Source of the DNA: Actinomycetes bacterium
Lineage (GTDB): Bacteria > Actinomycetota > Actinomycetes > Propionibacteriales > Propionibacteriaceae
Direction of reading: 5' to 3'
DNA: 38,749 bases
NCBI GenBank assembly: GCA_021781735.1
Contig: JAJXWF010000010.1
Coordinates: 1-38,749 of the forward strand
Shown: positions 1 to 6,977 of the stretch, in pieces
Numbering within the stretch: position 1 is the stretch's first letter
How the letters are laid out: each line of letters starts with the position of its first letter
The notes under the pieces: model-generated
Seen by the model: only the letters and a program-made list of their open reading frames with translations
Told to the model about the DNA's origin: nothing
The model's database searches: none
Made by a program: the position numbers and the translations under genes

Positions 1-2
1 TC

Positions 3-494
3 GTGGCCGGTGTCCTCATCGCCGGACGCCGCAAGCCTCACGCCGCAAGCCCCACCATCACCATGGCCCTGCACCGGTGGATCGCCCTCGGCATGGTCGT
101 GTTCCTGCTCGTGCACATCACCACGGCCATCGCCGAGACCTTCGTCAACATCAACTGGATCTCCTTCATCGTGCCGTTCACCAGCGGATACTCGCCCTTC
201 TGGGTGGGCCTCGGCACCCTGGCCTTCGACCTGCTGGCCGTGGTGGTGGCCACCTCGTACCTGCGCCACCGGATCCCGGAGCGGAACTGGAAGCTCGTGC
301 ACTGGCTGGCTTACGCGTTCTGGCCGATGGCGATCGTCCACGGCTTCGCGCTCGGCACGAGTCAGGAATGGGTGCTGCGTGTCATCACCCTGGCCTGCGG
401 CGTCGTGGGCCTGCTGGCCATCGCGTGGCGGGTCAACGCCCGCCACCACGACCGTGAGCGCCGCGACGTCATCCTCGAACAGGAGTGGTCATGA
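3..494 (+). CDS. Ferric-reductase-like transmembrane protein (5' partial)
   Basis: This is the C-terminal part of a multi-pass membrane protein; the window begins inside the gene, so the GTG at position 3 is probably not the true start. At least four hydrophobic segments can be read. Histidines lie in or next to membrane segments (HRW and LVHI in one helix pair, LVHW and IVHGF further on), the arrangement of b-type haem ligands in ferric-reductase-like or cytochrome b domains. The tail is charged and cytoplasmic-looking (ARHHDRERRD). The stop overlaps the next start as ATGA, so it is coupled to a NuoF-like flavoprotein and then a ferredoxin. The inferred role is a membrane haem subunit passing electrons between a soluble flavin/Fe-S module and an unknown acceptor. 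The domain call is fairly secure; donor and acceptor are not known. Confidence 0.7.
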   Translation: MAGVLIAGRRKPHAASPTITMALHRWIALGMVVFLLVHITTAIAETFVNINWISFIVPFTSGYSPFWVGLGTLAFDLLAVVVATSYLRHRIPERNWKLVHWLAYAFWPMAIVHGFALGTSQEWVLRVITLACGVVGLLAIAWRVNARHHDRERRDVILEQEWS

Positions 495-1606
495 CCCCCG
501 CAACGCTGAACTCGACCGGCGTCCAGTTGCTCGACTCTCTCGAGGCCGCCGGGCTCACCGGACGCGGCGGGGCGGCCTTCCCGTCCGCCGTGAAGCTCCG
601 GGCGCTGACGAGGCGCCGCACGGGGGTGATCGTCAACGCCTGCGACGGTGAGCTCGGTGCGGTCAAGGACGGCTGGGTCGTCGCCAACCACCGCGACGAC
701 CTGCTGCGCGGCGCCACCATCGTCGGACGGCTGGCGCGCGGTCAGGTGAGCTTCGCGGCCCACCGCGGCTCCGCCACCGAGGAGCGGCTGCGGCGGGCCG
801 GCGTCGACACGCTCGACGTGCCCGGCCGCTACGTGTCCTCGGAGGAGAGTTCGCTGATCAACTTCGCCGAGGGCGGTCTGGCGCGCCCGATGACCAAGCG
901 GCCGCTGTACATCCAGGGTGGCCGCGATTCGACCGGACGGCGTATCCCGCCGACGGTCGTGCTCAACGCGGAAACGGTCTGGCGGATCGCCCAGATCGCC
1001 GAGCATGGGCCGGAGTGGTTCCGCCGCTACGGCACCGCGGCCGAGCCCGGGCCGCGGCTCGCCTCGGTCGGCGGCTACGTCGGTCGCCCCGTGGTCATCG
1101 AGACCCAGGCCGGCGTCCCGATCGGCGACCTGCTCGCGGCCGCGCACACCCGCTCCGACGCCGAGTATGTGCTGATCAACGGCCTGGGCGGCGCGTTCGC
1201 GCCGATTGTCGCCATCACCTCGTCGCCCTGGTCTCGCGAGGGTCTGGCCCGCTTCGACGCCCGCCTCGGCCCCGGAATCATCGAGGTGCTCGATCCCCGG
1301 CGCTGTCCCCTCGACATCGTCGGCGACCTGCTGTCCTACGCGTCCGGGGAGTCGGCCGGCCAGTGCGGGCCGTGCATGTTCGGCGTCCCCGAACTGTCGG
1401 CGCTGTGGCAGCAGTTCGTGCGCAGCCCGTCGGCGAGGCACCGCCGGGCTCTCGAGGTCAACCTCGGGCTGCTGCCGGGACGCGGCGGCTGCAAGTTCCC
1501 TGACGGCGTCGCCGGGGTCGCCCGCAGCGCTCTCGCCGTGTTCTCCGACCACATCGCCGAGCACGCCGCCGGGCGTTGCCGCTACGCCGCGAGGAGATCG
1601 TCATGA
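491..1606 (+). CDS. NuoF-like flavoprotein with incomplete Fe-S cysteine set
   Basis: A 371-residue relative of the NADH-binding subunit of complex I (NuoF/51 kDa). The FMN-site motif GRGGAAFP is at about residues 24-31, a YVSSEES stretch at about 114-120 corresponds to the GEE nucleotide-binding loop, and an SLBB-like segment follows. NuoF normally ends with C-x2-C-x2-C plus a distant cysteine for cluster N3. Here the motif reads ESAGQCGPC at about 287-295, so the first cysteine is Ala289; Cys292, Cys295 and Cys334 (GRGGCKFP) remain. The ATG at 491 is chosen over GTG 485 because it has AGGAG five bases upstream and overlaps the previous stop. It lies between a haem membrane protein and a ferredoxin, so it probably moves electrons between a nicotinamide or ferredoxin and the membrane. 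It is not part of a complex I operon here. Confidence 0.75.
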   Translation: MTPATLNSTGVQLLDSLEAAGLTGRGGAAFPSAVKLRALTRRRTGVIVNACDGELGAVKDGWVVANHRDDLLRGATIVGRLARGQVSFAAHRGSATEERLRRAGVDTLDVPGRYVSSEESSLINFAEGGLARPMTKRPLYIQGGRDSTGRRIPPTVVLNAETVWRIAQIAEHGPEWFRRYGTAAEPGPRLASVGGYVGRPVVIETQAGVPIGDLLAAAHTRSDAEYVLINGLGGAFAPIVAITSSPWSREGLARFDARLGPGIIEVLDPRRCPLDIVGDLLSYASGESAGQCGPCMFGVPELSALWQQFVRSPSARHRRALEVNLGLLPGRGGCKFPDGVAGVARSALAVFSDHIAEHAAGRCRYAARRSS

Positions 1607-1818
1607 GTTCCGGGATGAGGGCCGAGGAGATCGTCCCCCTTCAGATCGATCGGATGGCCTGCACCGGACACGGCGTCTGCGCCCAGATCCTGCCGCGCAA
1701 CCTCACGCTCGATGCGCACGGCTACCCGATCCTGCTTGACGCCCTCGTCGACCCCGACGACGGGGACACGGCGATCCGCATGTGCCCCGCGCGTGCGCTC
1801 TACTGGAAGGGCAGCTGA
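1603..1818 (+). CDS. Small ferredoxin, three-cysteine [3Fe-4S]-type
   Basis: A 71-residue acidic protein. Cluster ligands are Cys20 and Cys26 (CTGHGVC, C-x5-C) and Cys61 followed by Pro (MCPARAL). The middle cysteine of a [4Fe-4S] motif is absent, as in [3Fe-4S] ferredoxins that often serve cytochromes P450. The start is the ATG overlapping the NuoF-like stop by four bases; an upstream in-frame ATG at 1576 lies inside the previous gene and is less likely. No P450 is in view. The natural partner from context is the NuoF-like protein just upstream, giving a flavoprotein-ferredoxin-membrane haem chain. Confidence 0.85.
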   Translation: MSSGMRAEEIVPLQIDRMACTGHGVCAQILPRNLTLDAHGYPILLDALVDPDDGDTAIRMCPARALYWKGS

Positions 1819-1827
1819 GAGCTCGGT

Positions 1828-1833
1828 TAGTAT
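1828..1833 (+). promoter_or_regulatory. Candidate -10 of the terC riboswitch leader
   Basis: TAGTAT fits the actinobacterial TANNNT pattern and lies about ten bases before the first riboswitch stem, where a leader transcript would have to begin. No convincing -35 hexamer is seen 16-18 bases upstream. Confidence 0.4.
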
Positions 1834-1841
1834 GGGATGCC

Positions 1842-1943
1842 TTGAGGGGAGTACTTCGCGAAGTTCGCCCGGTCAGTACGGACGGTTCCGCAACCGCCCC
1901 GGGTGACGCCCCACACGCGATGTGGTGGTGAAGGAGACCTCGG
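1842..1943 (+). ncRNA. yybP-ykoY (Mn2+) riboswitch upstream of terC
   Basis: The leader carries both conserved halves of the yybP-ykoY aptamer: GGGGAGTA at 1846-1853, followed by a small hairpin (ACTTCGCGAAGT), and AGACCT at 1935-1940. The closing P1 stem pairs TTGAGG (1842-1847) with CCTCGG (1938-1943) with no mismatch, using two G-U pairs. A GC-rich variable arm lies between. The family is known to sense Mn2+ and to sit upstream of TerC, MntP and P-type ATPase genes, so the gene context agrees. The aptamer ends 26 bases before the terC ATG, leaving little room for a terminator; control of translation start is the likelier output. That last point is inference. Confidence 0.75.
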
Positions 1944-1969
1944 ACCGTTCACCGATCTGAGGATTTCCC

Positions 1970-3004
1970 ATGACCCGCCTCCTCGCGCCCCTCGCCGGCG
2001 CTGTTCCCCTCACTCCGGGGGCGGCGCTCCCACCTCTGCAGACCATCGCCACCCCGGCTCTGTGGGGCTGGACCATCGGTGGGATCCTCCTGCTGTTCGC
2101 CCTCGACTTCGTCATCACCCGGCGTCCCCACGAGGTGGGCATCCGGGAGTCGGTGGGCTGGTCGGTGTTCTACGTCGCGCTGCCCCTCGGGTTCGGCGCC
2201 TGGGTGTGGATCCGCTTCGGCGGTGACGCCGGCCTGAAGTTCCTGTCGGGGTACGTCGTCGAGAAGTCGCTGAGCGTCGACAACCTGTTCGTGTTCATGC
2301 TGCTGCTCGGCGGCTTCGCGGTGCCACGGGCGTTGCAGCAGCGGGTGCTGTTGATCGGGGTGGCCGGGGCGCTCGCCCTGCGCGCGGTGTTCATCGCCGT
2401 CGGCGCGGTGATGCTGGCGCGTTTCGGGATCACGTTCCTGGTGTTCGGCCTGGTGCTGCTGGTGAGCGCGGTCAAGGTGTGGCGGGACGCCGTCCGAGGC
2501 CACGATGACGAGCCCGACGTCAACGATCTGGCCGTGGTGCGCGGGATCCGTCGGGTGGTCCCAGTCACCGACGGCTACCGGGGCTCCGCGATGGTCGTCA
2601 CCGAGGGCGGACGCCGCGTCGTGACCCCGCTGTCCGTGGCCGTGCTCGCGATCCTCGCGGTCGACGTGCTCTTCGCCGTCGACTCGGTGCCGGCGGTGTT
2701 CGGCATCACCGACGACGCGTATCTCGTGTTCGCGACCAACGCCTTCGCGCTGATGGGCCTGCGGGCGCTCTACTTCCTCATCTCCGGTGTCCTCAGCAGG
2801 CTCGTGCATCTCGGCCACGGCATGGCACTGATCCTCGCGCTCATCTCGGTCAAGCTGATCCTGCACTGGGCGCACACCGTATGGCCGCGGGTGCCCACGA
2901 TCTCGACGCTATGGTCCCTGGCGCTCATCGTGCTGATCCTCGCGGCCACCACATTCACGAGCCTCGCGGCGTCCCGGCGGGCCCGGGCGGGTGCACCTGG
3001 CTGA
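1970..3004 (+). CDS. terC: TerC/Alx family membrane protein, probable Mn2+ exporter
   Basis: A 344-residue integral membrane protein with about nine hydrophobic helices. The paired TerC signatures are present: EKSLSVDNLFVF near residue 98 and ILAVDVLFAVDSVPAVF near 228-244. Their aspartates lie inside membrane segments and are thought to bind the transported metal. Family members (Alx, MeeF/MeeY, plant PAM71 relatives) export or metallate with Mn2+; the older tellurite-resistance name is less informative. A Mn2+-type riboswitch immediately upstream supports manganese homeostasis. It appears monocistronic: upstream is a stop-to-leader gap, downstream a tandem repeat and a degraded gene. Confidence 0.88.
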   Translation: MTRLLAPLAGAVPLTPGAALPPLQTIATPALWGWTIGGILLLFALDFVITRRPHEVGIRESVGWSVFYVALPLGFGAWVWIRFGGDAGLKFLSGYVVEKSLSVDNLFVFMLLLGGFAVPRALQQRVLLIGVAGALALRAVFIAVGAVMLARFGITFLVFGLVLLVSAVKVWRDAVRGHDDEPDVNDLAVVRGIRRVVPVTDGYRGSAMVVTEGGRRVVTPLSVAVLAILAVDVLFAVDSVPAVFGITDDAYLVFATNAFALMGLRALYFLISGVLSRLVHLGHGMALILALISVKLILHWAHTVWPRVPTISTLWSLALIVLILAATTFTSLAASRRARAGAPG

Positions 3005-3010
3005 CGCCCG

Positions 3011-3050
3011 GGGTCGGGCCGAGGCGCCGGGGGTCGGGCCGAAGCCCCGG
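3011..3050 (+). repeat. 20-bp tandem repeat, two units
   Basis: Two adjacent 20-base units at 3011-3030 and 3031-3050 share GGGTCGGGCC and differ at two positions in the second half. The array starts seven bases after the terC stop codon. It is one of several short tandem repeats found in gaps of this window. Confidence 0.8.
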
Positions 3051-3142
3051 AACTCGTCCCCGGGTCCGCAGGCGGCCTGCCCACTGTCGTCGGTGCTCGC
3101 GTTCGCGGGGCCCGGTCGCCTGCCGATTCCGAGGTGTCCCGG

Positions 3143-3180
3143 TCGTCCACAGGCCGCTCCGGCGCCCCTGATCATCCACA
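3143..3180 (+). other. Two DnaA-box-like nonamers
   Basis: TCGTCCACA (3143-3151) and TCATCCACA (3172-3180) each differ by one base from the actinobacterial and general DnaA-box forms TTGTCCACA and TTATCCACA, in the same orientation. Two boxes 20 bases apart are not an origin; they might titrate DnaA or affect the downstream gene, or be chance. Confidence 0.3.
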
Positions 3181-3219
3181 GATGCCGCATCTCGGCCACT
3201 CGGCACCGGTGTCTGTGCC

Positions 3220-3225
3220 CACAAT
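3220..3225 (+). promoter_or_regulatory. -10-like CACAAT, leaderless spacing to GTG 3232
   Basis: CACAAT followed by six bases (CCGGTC) and then the GTG start. There is no Shine-Dalgarno sequence, so the transcript probably begins at the start codon. Confidence 0.4.
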
Positions 3226-3231
3226 CCGGTC

Positions 3232-4312
3232 GTGACTACCCGACGGAGCGAGCTCGATCGGCGTCTTGCCCGTGCGGGCGGCGCTCTGCGCATCCGCGAC
3301 CACCCGGACCTCGACTGGACCATCCGCGCCGGGCTGCGTGCGGGGACGCTGGCGCGCCCGCTTCCCGGCGTGGTCGTTGCGTCCGCCCTCGTCGACGACC
3401 CCGACGTCCGGATCGTGGCAGCCGTCCGGTGGCGTCCCGGCGGAGTCCTGCCGGGCCGAGCCGCCGCCAGAGTGGGCTTTCGACCCCGGCATCCGCGTCG
3501 ATGACGTGACGGTCACCGGACGCCGAACGGCTGCGCATCCGGGGTTCCGCGTGGTCGAGGACTCCCCCGATCCCCGGTACATCCGCATCCGAGGGCCGTT
3601 GAGGTTCTCGGCCCCCAGCCTCACGGTGATCGATCTGCTGCGTGACGGTGACGACGACCCGCTCTACGATGCGCTGCGCCGACGCGTCGTCGGCCTGCAC
3701 TCGGTGCGACGCGCCCTCTCCGCCCACCCCCAGCGCGCGGGCAACGCCGAGGTTCGGCGGCTGTTGTGGCGTGCGCGGGAGAATGCCTGGTCACGCGGCG
3801 AAGCGGAACTGCACGACTTCCTCCGCAGGCTCGCCATCGCGGGCTGGAACGGCAACGTGCGGCGTGAGATGCGGGGCAGCGTCCACTACATCGACGCGCT
3901 GTTCGGTCGCGAGCGCCTCGCACTTGAACTCGACGGCGTCGAACACCACAGCAGCACCATCGACCGCGAGTACGACTACCGACGGCGCGCCCTGCTCATG
4001 GCCCACGGCTACCGCGTTCTCGGCCTCACGCTGGGGATGCTCCGCACCGACCCCGAACGCGTCGCGTGGGAGATCGGCGCAGCCCGGGCGATCACCCGGC
4101 CACCGGATCCGGGGCGACCGGAGTCCCGTGGGGCAATGGCCGCTGAAAGCTCCGCGGTTACCGGCAGATTCGCAGCCCGCGTCACACCGCGGCGGACGCG
4201 GCCTCCCGCACGGCCCACGCCGGGGGCACGTAGGCGCAGGTGGGGTCCGATGCCAGGTAGTTGCCCGTCAGCGCGTAGGCGGTGGATCGCGATCCGCCGC
4301 ACAGCAAGTTGA
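3232..4312 (+). pseudogene. AbiEi-like/DUF559 endonuclease-fold protein, frameshifted
   Basis: Two reading frames together make one recognisable protein. From 3232 the first frame encodes an N-terminal helix-turn-helix-like part (SELDRRLARAGG, TIRAGLRAGTLARPLPGVVV) similar to AbiEi-type antitoxin N-termini. After about 3480 the homology continues one base later with IRVDDVTVTGRR and then a DUF559/Vsr-like PD-(D/E)XK domain: YIDALF, LALELDG, and HGYRVLGL. Removing one T from the TTT run at 3478-3480 restores a continuous frame reading VGFDPGIRVDD. In the second frame the stop is at 4310-4312, overlapping the convergent radical SAM gene by 131 bases; the recognisable domain ends near 4110. It is either a real one-base insertion or a sequencing error. 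Such proteins are common, poorly characterised accessory proteins of actinobacteria. Confidence 0.7.
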
Positions 4313-5420
4313 ACTCGCACACGCCGCACTTGCCCTCGAACTCCTGGGGACGCCGCAACGCCTGGAACACGGGGGAGTCGCGATAGATCTCGCTGAACCG
4401 CTGCTGCGTGACGTTGCCGCAGTGCACCGGCAGGAAGCCATTGGGGTAGACGTCGCCGATGTGATCAATGAACGCGAATCCCGATCCGGAGTTCACGGCC
4501 ATCGGGGGGCGGGGCGGACGCGGTCGCTCGGCGTGGGCGCCGAGCAGGCGGGTGGTCTCCTCGGTGAGGTAGTGGTAGAGCTCGCCGCGCGGCTGAAGGG
4601 GTTCGCCGGCCTCCCGGGCCCGGTCGCGCTCGATCGCGATCCGCCGGTACTGGGGCGCCTCGGTGGTCTTGATCGCGATCCGGTCGCTCACGTCGTGCAG
4701 CCAGTGCATGACGTCCTCGCGCTCGTCGGGGCTGAGGGCCTGCAGGTCGGCGCCGCGTCCGGTCGGGACGAGGAGGAATGTGTAGAACATGAACGCGCCC
4801 ATCTCGAGCACGGTCTTCAACAGGGCCGGCGCCTCGTGGATGTTGCCCTTGGTGAACGTCGAGTTCACCTGCAGCCGGAAGCCGGCGTCGGTGATCCACT
4901 TCGCGGCCCGCAGCGTGGCCTCGAACGTGCCCGCGAAACCGCGGAACGCGTCGTGGGTCTCGGCTGTCGCGCCATCGAGGCTCACCGACATGGCCCTGCC
5001 GCCGGCGTCGCGCAGTTCGGCGAGCAGCGCCGGCGTCATGAGGGGAGTCACCGACGGGGAGAGTGAGACGTTGAGTCCGAGGCCGGTGCCGTAGCGGACC
5101 AGTTCGGCGAGGTCACGACGCTCGAACGCGTCGCCGCCCGTGAACACGACGAGCGGACGCGGCGCCTCGTACGAGGCGAGTTCGTCGAGCAGCGCCTTGC
5201 CCTGGTCGGTGGTCAGCTGGCGGGGGTCCGGGGTGTGCTGCGCGTCCGCGCGGCAGTGCTTGCACACGAGCTGGCAGGCCCGGGTGACCTCCCAGATCAC
5301 GATGAACGGCTTCACGTTGATGTCGTGCTTGATGGTGCGCACGAGCGGGTGGTGCGACGGCCCCCGCGTCGCGAGAGCGTCCGCTGCTGGTTGCGTCTCC
5401 GGCTCGGTGACTGTGCTCAT
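4182..5420 (-). CDS. Radical SAM/SPASM protein, NirJ/AhbD-like (probably TIGR04053 family)
   Basis: A 412-residue enzyme. The SAM-cluster motif C-x3-C-x2-C is Cys49, Cys53 and Cys56 (RACQLVCKHC). A TGGD stretch for SAM binding is near residue 95. A SPASM-type C-terminal region has cysteines in HCGNV, GKCGVCEFNLLCGG and DPTCAY for auxiliary cluster(s). The architecture and the VWEVTRACQLVCKHC start resemble haem d1/alternative-haem enzymes NirJ and AhbD and the TIGR04053 group. The ATG at 5420 has GGAGAGG upstream. It follows a porphyrinogen oxidase gene on the same strand across a 110-base gap, so a tetrapyrrole or haem role (for example an AhbD-like coprohaem decarboxylase) is a reasonable inference. 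A peptide-modifying SPASM enzyme is the alternative, but no precursor peptide is seen. Confidence 0.75.
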   Translation of the reverse strand: MSTVTEPETQPAADALATRGPSHHPLVRTIKHDINVKPFIVIWEVTRACQLVCKHCRADAQHTPDPRQLTTDQGKALLDELASYEAPRPLVVFTGGDAFERRDLAELVRYGTGLGLNVSLSPSVTPLMTPALLAELRDAGGRAMSVSLDGATAETHDAFRGFAGTFEATLRAAKWITDAGFRLQVNSTFTKGNIHEAPALLKTVLEMGAFMFYTFLLVPTGRGADLQALSPDEREDVMHWLHDVSDRIAIKTTEAPQYRRIAIERDRAREAGEPLQPRGELYHYLTEETTRLLGAHAERPRPPRPPMAVNSGSGFAFIDHIGDVYPNGFLPVHCGNVTQQRFSEIYRDSPVFQALRRPQEFEGKCGVCEFNLLCGGSRSTAYALTGNYLASDPTCAYVPPAWAVREAASAAV

Positions 5421-5455
5421 GGCCTCTCCACCCTCGCTGATCGTTTGCCCGTCAA

Positions 5456-5468
5456 CTACTTCGTGTAG
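5456..5468. promoter_or_regulatory. Small inverted repeat upstream of the radical SAM gene
   Basis: CTAC-TTCGT-GTAG is a four-base inverted repeat centred 42 bases upstream of the radical SAM start. On the minus strand a -10-like TATGCT (5473-5478, plus-strand AGCATA) lies next to it. It could be an operator over the promoter, or chance. Confidence 0.25.
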
Positions 5469-5530
5469 GAGAGAGCATAACTCGGATGCGGGAGAGTGCG
5501 GACGGCGCCCTCCCCTCGGGCGGACGCCGC

Positions 5531-6964
5531 TCAGCCCACCAGCGTCCGCGCCACCTGAACGCCGGAGGCGATCGTCGACGTGAGGCCCAGGCCGTCGGCG
5601 GCCGAGCCGGCCAGGTGCAATCCGGGGATGCCCGCGAGCTCGGCGCGCGCGGCGGCCATCCGCCCGGGATGACCCACGGTGAGCTGGGGCATCGCGTCGG
5701 GCCAGCGCACGACCGTGGCGAACACCGGCGTCGCGTTGAGCCCGATGAGCGTGGCCAGTTCGCCCGAAGCGGCCGCGATCATCTGCGCGTCGGACAGGTC
5801 GACCGCCACCCGGGATCCCGCCCGGCCGACCGACACGCGCACGATGTGCCACGACGGATGGCCGAGGGGCCACTTGCGGGACATGTTCGTCATCGCCTTG
5901 AGCACGCCGGACTGGCTGGAGTTGAGCAGCAGCCCGTTGGCGTCGCGCAGCACCGGGTTCTGCTCGGCCGCCTCGCGTTCGTAGGCGAGCACGACGGTGG
6001 CGACCGAGGCGGTGTCGACCGCCTCCAGCGCCCGCGCAGTGGCCGGCGAGTGGGGGCCCAGCAGGACAGCCGCCGGCCGCGGTCCCACCGCGACCACGAC
6101 GGCGTCGGCTTCGACCGGCCCCTCGCCGGTGTCGACCCGCCACGTGTCTCCGGTGCGCCCGATTGCCTCGACGCGAACCGCGGTGCGCACGGTGGCATGT
6201 CCCTCGAGCGAGGAGGCCAGCGCGTCCACCAGGGCGCCGAGGCCGCCGGGCCAACTGGCGAACATCGGCAGGGGCGCCGGTTCGTCGGGGCGCCGCGGCG
6301 GTGGGGTCGGCTTCCTCAGCGCACGGAGCAACAGGGAGGTGCCCGATTCGGCGACCGGGACGAGTTGCTTGGCCGTGGCCTGCAGGCTCAGCCGGTGGAT
6401 GTCGCCCGAGTGCAGGTTGCCGAGCAGGGGGTCGACGAAGGTGTCGGTGACCTCGCGGCCGAACCGTCCCTGGACGAAGTCGCCGACCGCGACGTCGGCG
6501 GCCTGGCGGCGGCGGGTGAGCGGCTCGAGGCCCGCGCGCACGATGGCGTGCCAGGAGAGGATCCCCGAGCGCAGCACCGGGCCCACCCGGGTGGGTCCCG
6601 TGGGACCGACACCCGCCGGGAGTGGACGCAGACCCCTGCGGGTGAGCAGCACCGACTGTCCCCGGCGGGCGGCGATCACCGTCGCGTCGAGGCCGAGGGC
6701 CCGCGCGAGGTCGGCCGCCGCGGGAGCGCCCAGATGGATGGCCTCGGCCCCGACATCGACCGCGACACCGTCCACGTCGATCGCCAGCACCTGGCCACCC
6801 AGCCGTTCGGACGCCTCGAGTACGGTGACGGTGGTCTCGGGGCGGTCGCGAAGGATCTGTCGGGCCGCGACGAGGCCGGTGACCCCGCCCCCCACGATCA
6901 CGACACGGTGGGGCGCGGGCCGGGCTGCGGGTCCGGTCGGGCCGCCGGCTGTCTCAGTGGTCAT
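5531..6964 (-). CDS. hemY: Coproporphyrinogen/protoporphyrinogen oxidase, HemY/CgoX type
   Basis: A 477-residue FAD-dependent oxidase of the amine-oxidase fold. The N-terminal dinucleotide motif GGGVTGLVAAR is near residue 26, followed by TVLEASERLGGQV, the second FAD contact of this family. A C-terminal FAD-binding end is seen (IPGLHLAGSAADGLGLTSTIASGVQVA). Length is usual for HemY/CgoX. In actinobacteria this enzyme generally oxidises coproporphyrinogen III in the coproporphyrin-dependent haem pathway. No other hem genes are present except the possible radical SAM partner downstream. The start ATG lacks a Shine-Dalgarno sequence but has TAGAGT seven bases upstream, so a leaderless transcript is likely; that hexamer contains the TAG stop of the preceding response regulator gene. 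Confidence 0.88.
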   Translation of the reverse strand: MTTETAGGPTGPAARPAPHRVVIVGGGVTGLVAARQILRDRPETTVTVLEASERLGGQVLAIDVDGVAVDVGAEAIHLGAPAAADLARALGLDATVIAARRGQSVLLTRRGLRPLPAGVGPTGPTRVGPVLRSGILSWHAIVRAGLEPLTRRRQAADVAVGDFVQGRFGREVTDTFVDPLLGNLHSGDIHRLSLQATAKQLVPVAESGTSLLLRALRKPTPPPRRPDEPAPLPMFASWPGGLGALVDALASSLEGHATVRTAVRVEAIGRTGDTWRVDTGEGPVEADAVVVAVGPRPAAVLLGPHSPATARALEAVDTASVATVVLAYEREAAEQNPVLRDANGLLLNSSQSGVLKAMTNMSRKWPLGHPSWHIVRVSVGRAGSRVAVDLSDAQMIAAASGELATLIGLNATPVFATVVRWPDAMPQLTVGHPGRMAAARAELAGIPGLHLAGSAADGLGLTSTIASGVQVARTLVG

Positions 6965-6971
6965 CGCTGGA

Positions 6972-6977
6972 ACTCTA
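6972..6977 (-). promoter_or_regulatory. -10-like TAGAGT for hemY, overlapping a stop codon
   Basis: On the minus strand TAGAGT lies seven bases before the hemY ATG. Its TAG is the stop codon of the upstream regulator gene (6975-6977), so one triplet serves both functions if the promoter is real. Confidence 0.45.

Noticed and set aside
362-1564. Long open frame on the minus strand opposite the NuoF-like gene
   Set aside because: High-GC shadow: biased composition, no recognisable domain, and it lies opposite a clear family member. The same applies to the long frames opposite terC (1949-2875) and alr (12039-14000).
3143-3180. Possible replication origin from DnaA-box-like sites
   Set aside because: Only two imperfect boxes, no AT-rich unwinding region and no dnaA, dnaN or rpmH nearby.
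3470-3490. Programmed ribosomal frameshift in the DUF559-type gene
   Set aside because: No slippery heptamer or stimulatory structure is visible; a homopolymer insertion explains the shift more simply.
5487-5530. Possible hairpin terminator between hemY and the radical SAM gene
   Set aside because: Only short, imperfect GC pairings could be drawn, no better than chance in this composition.
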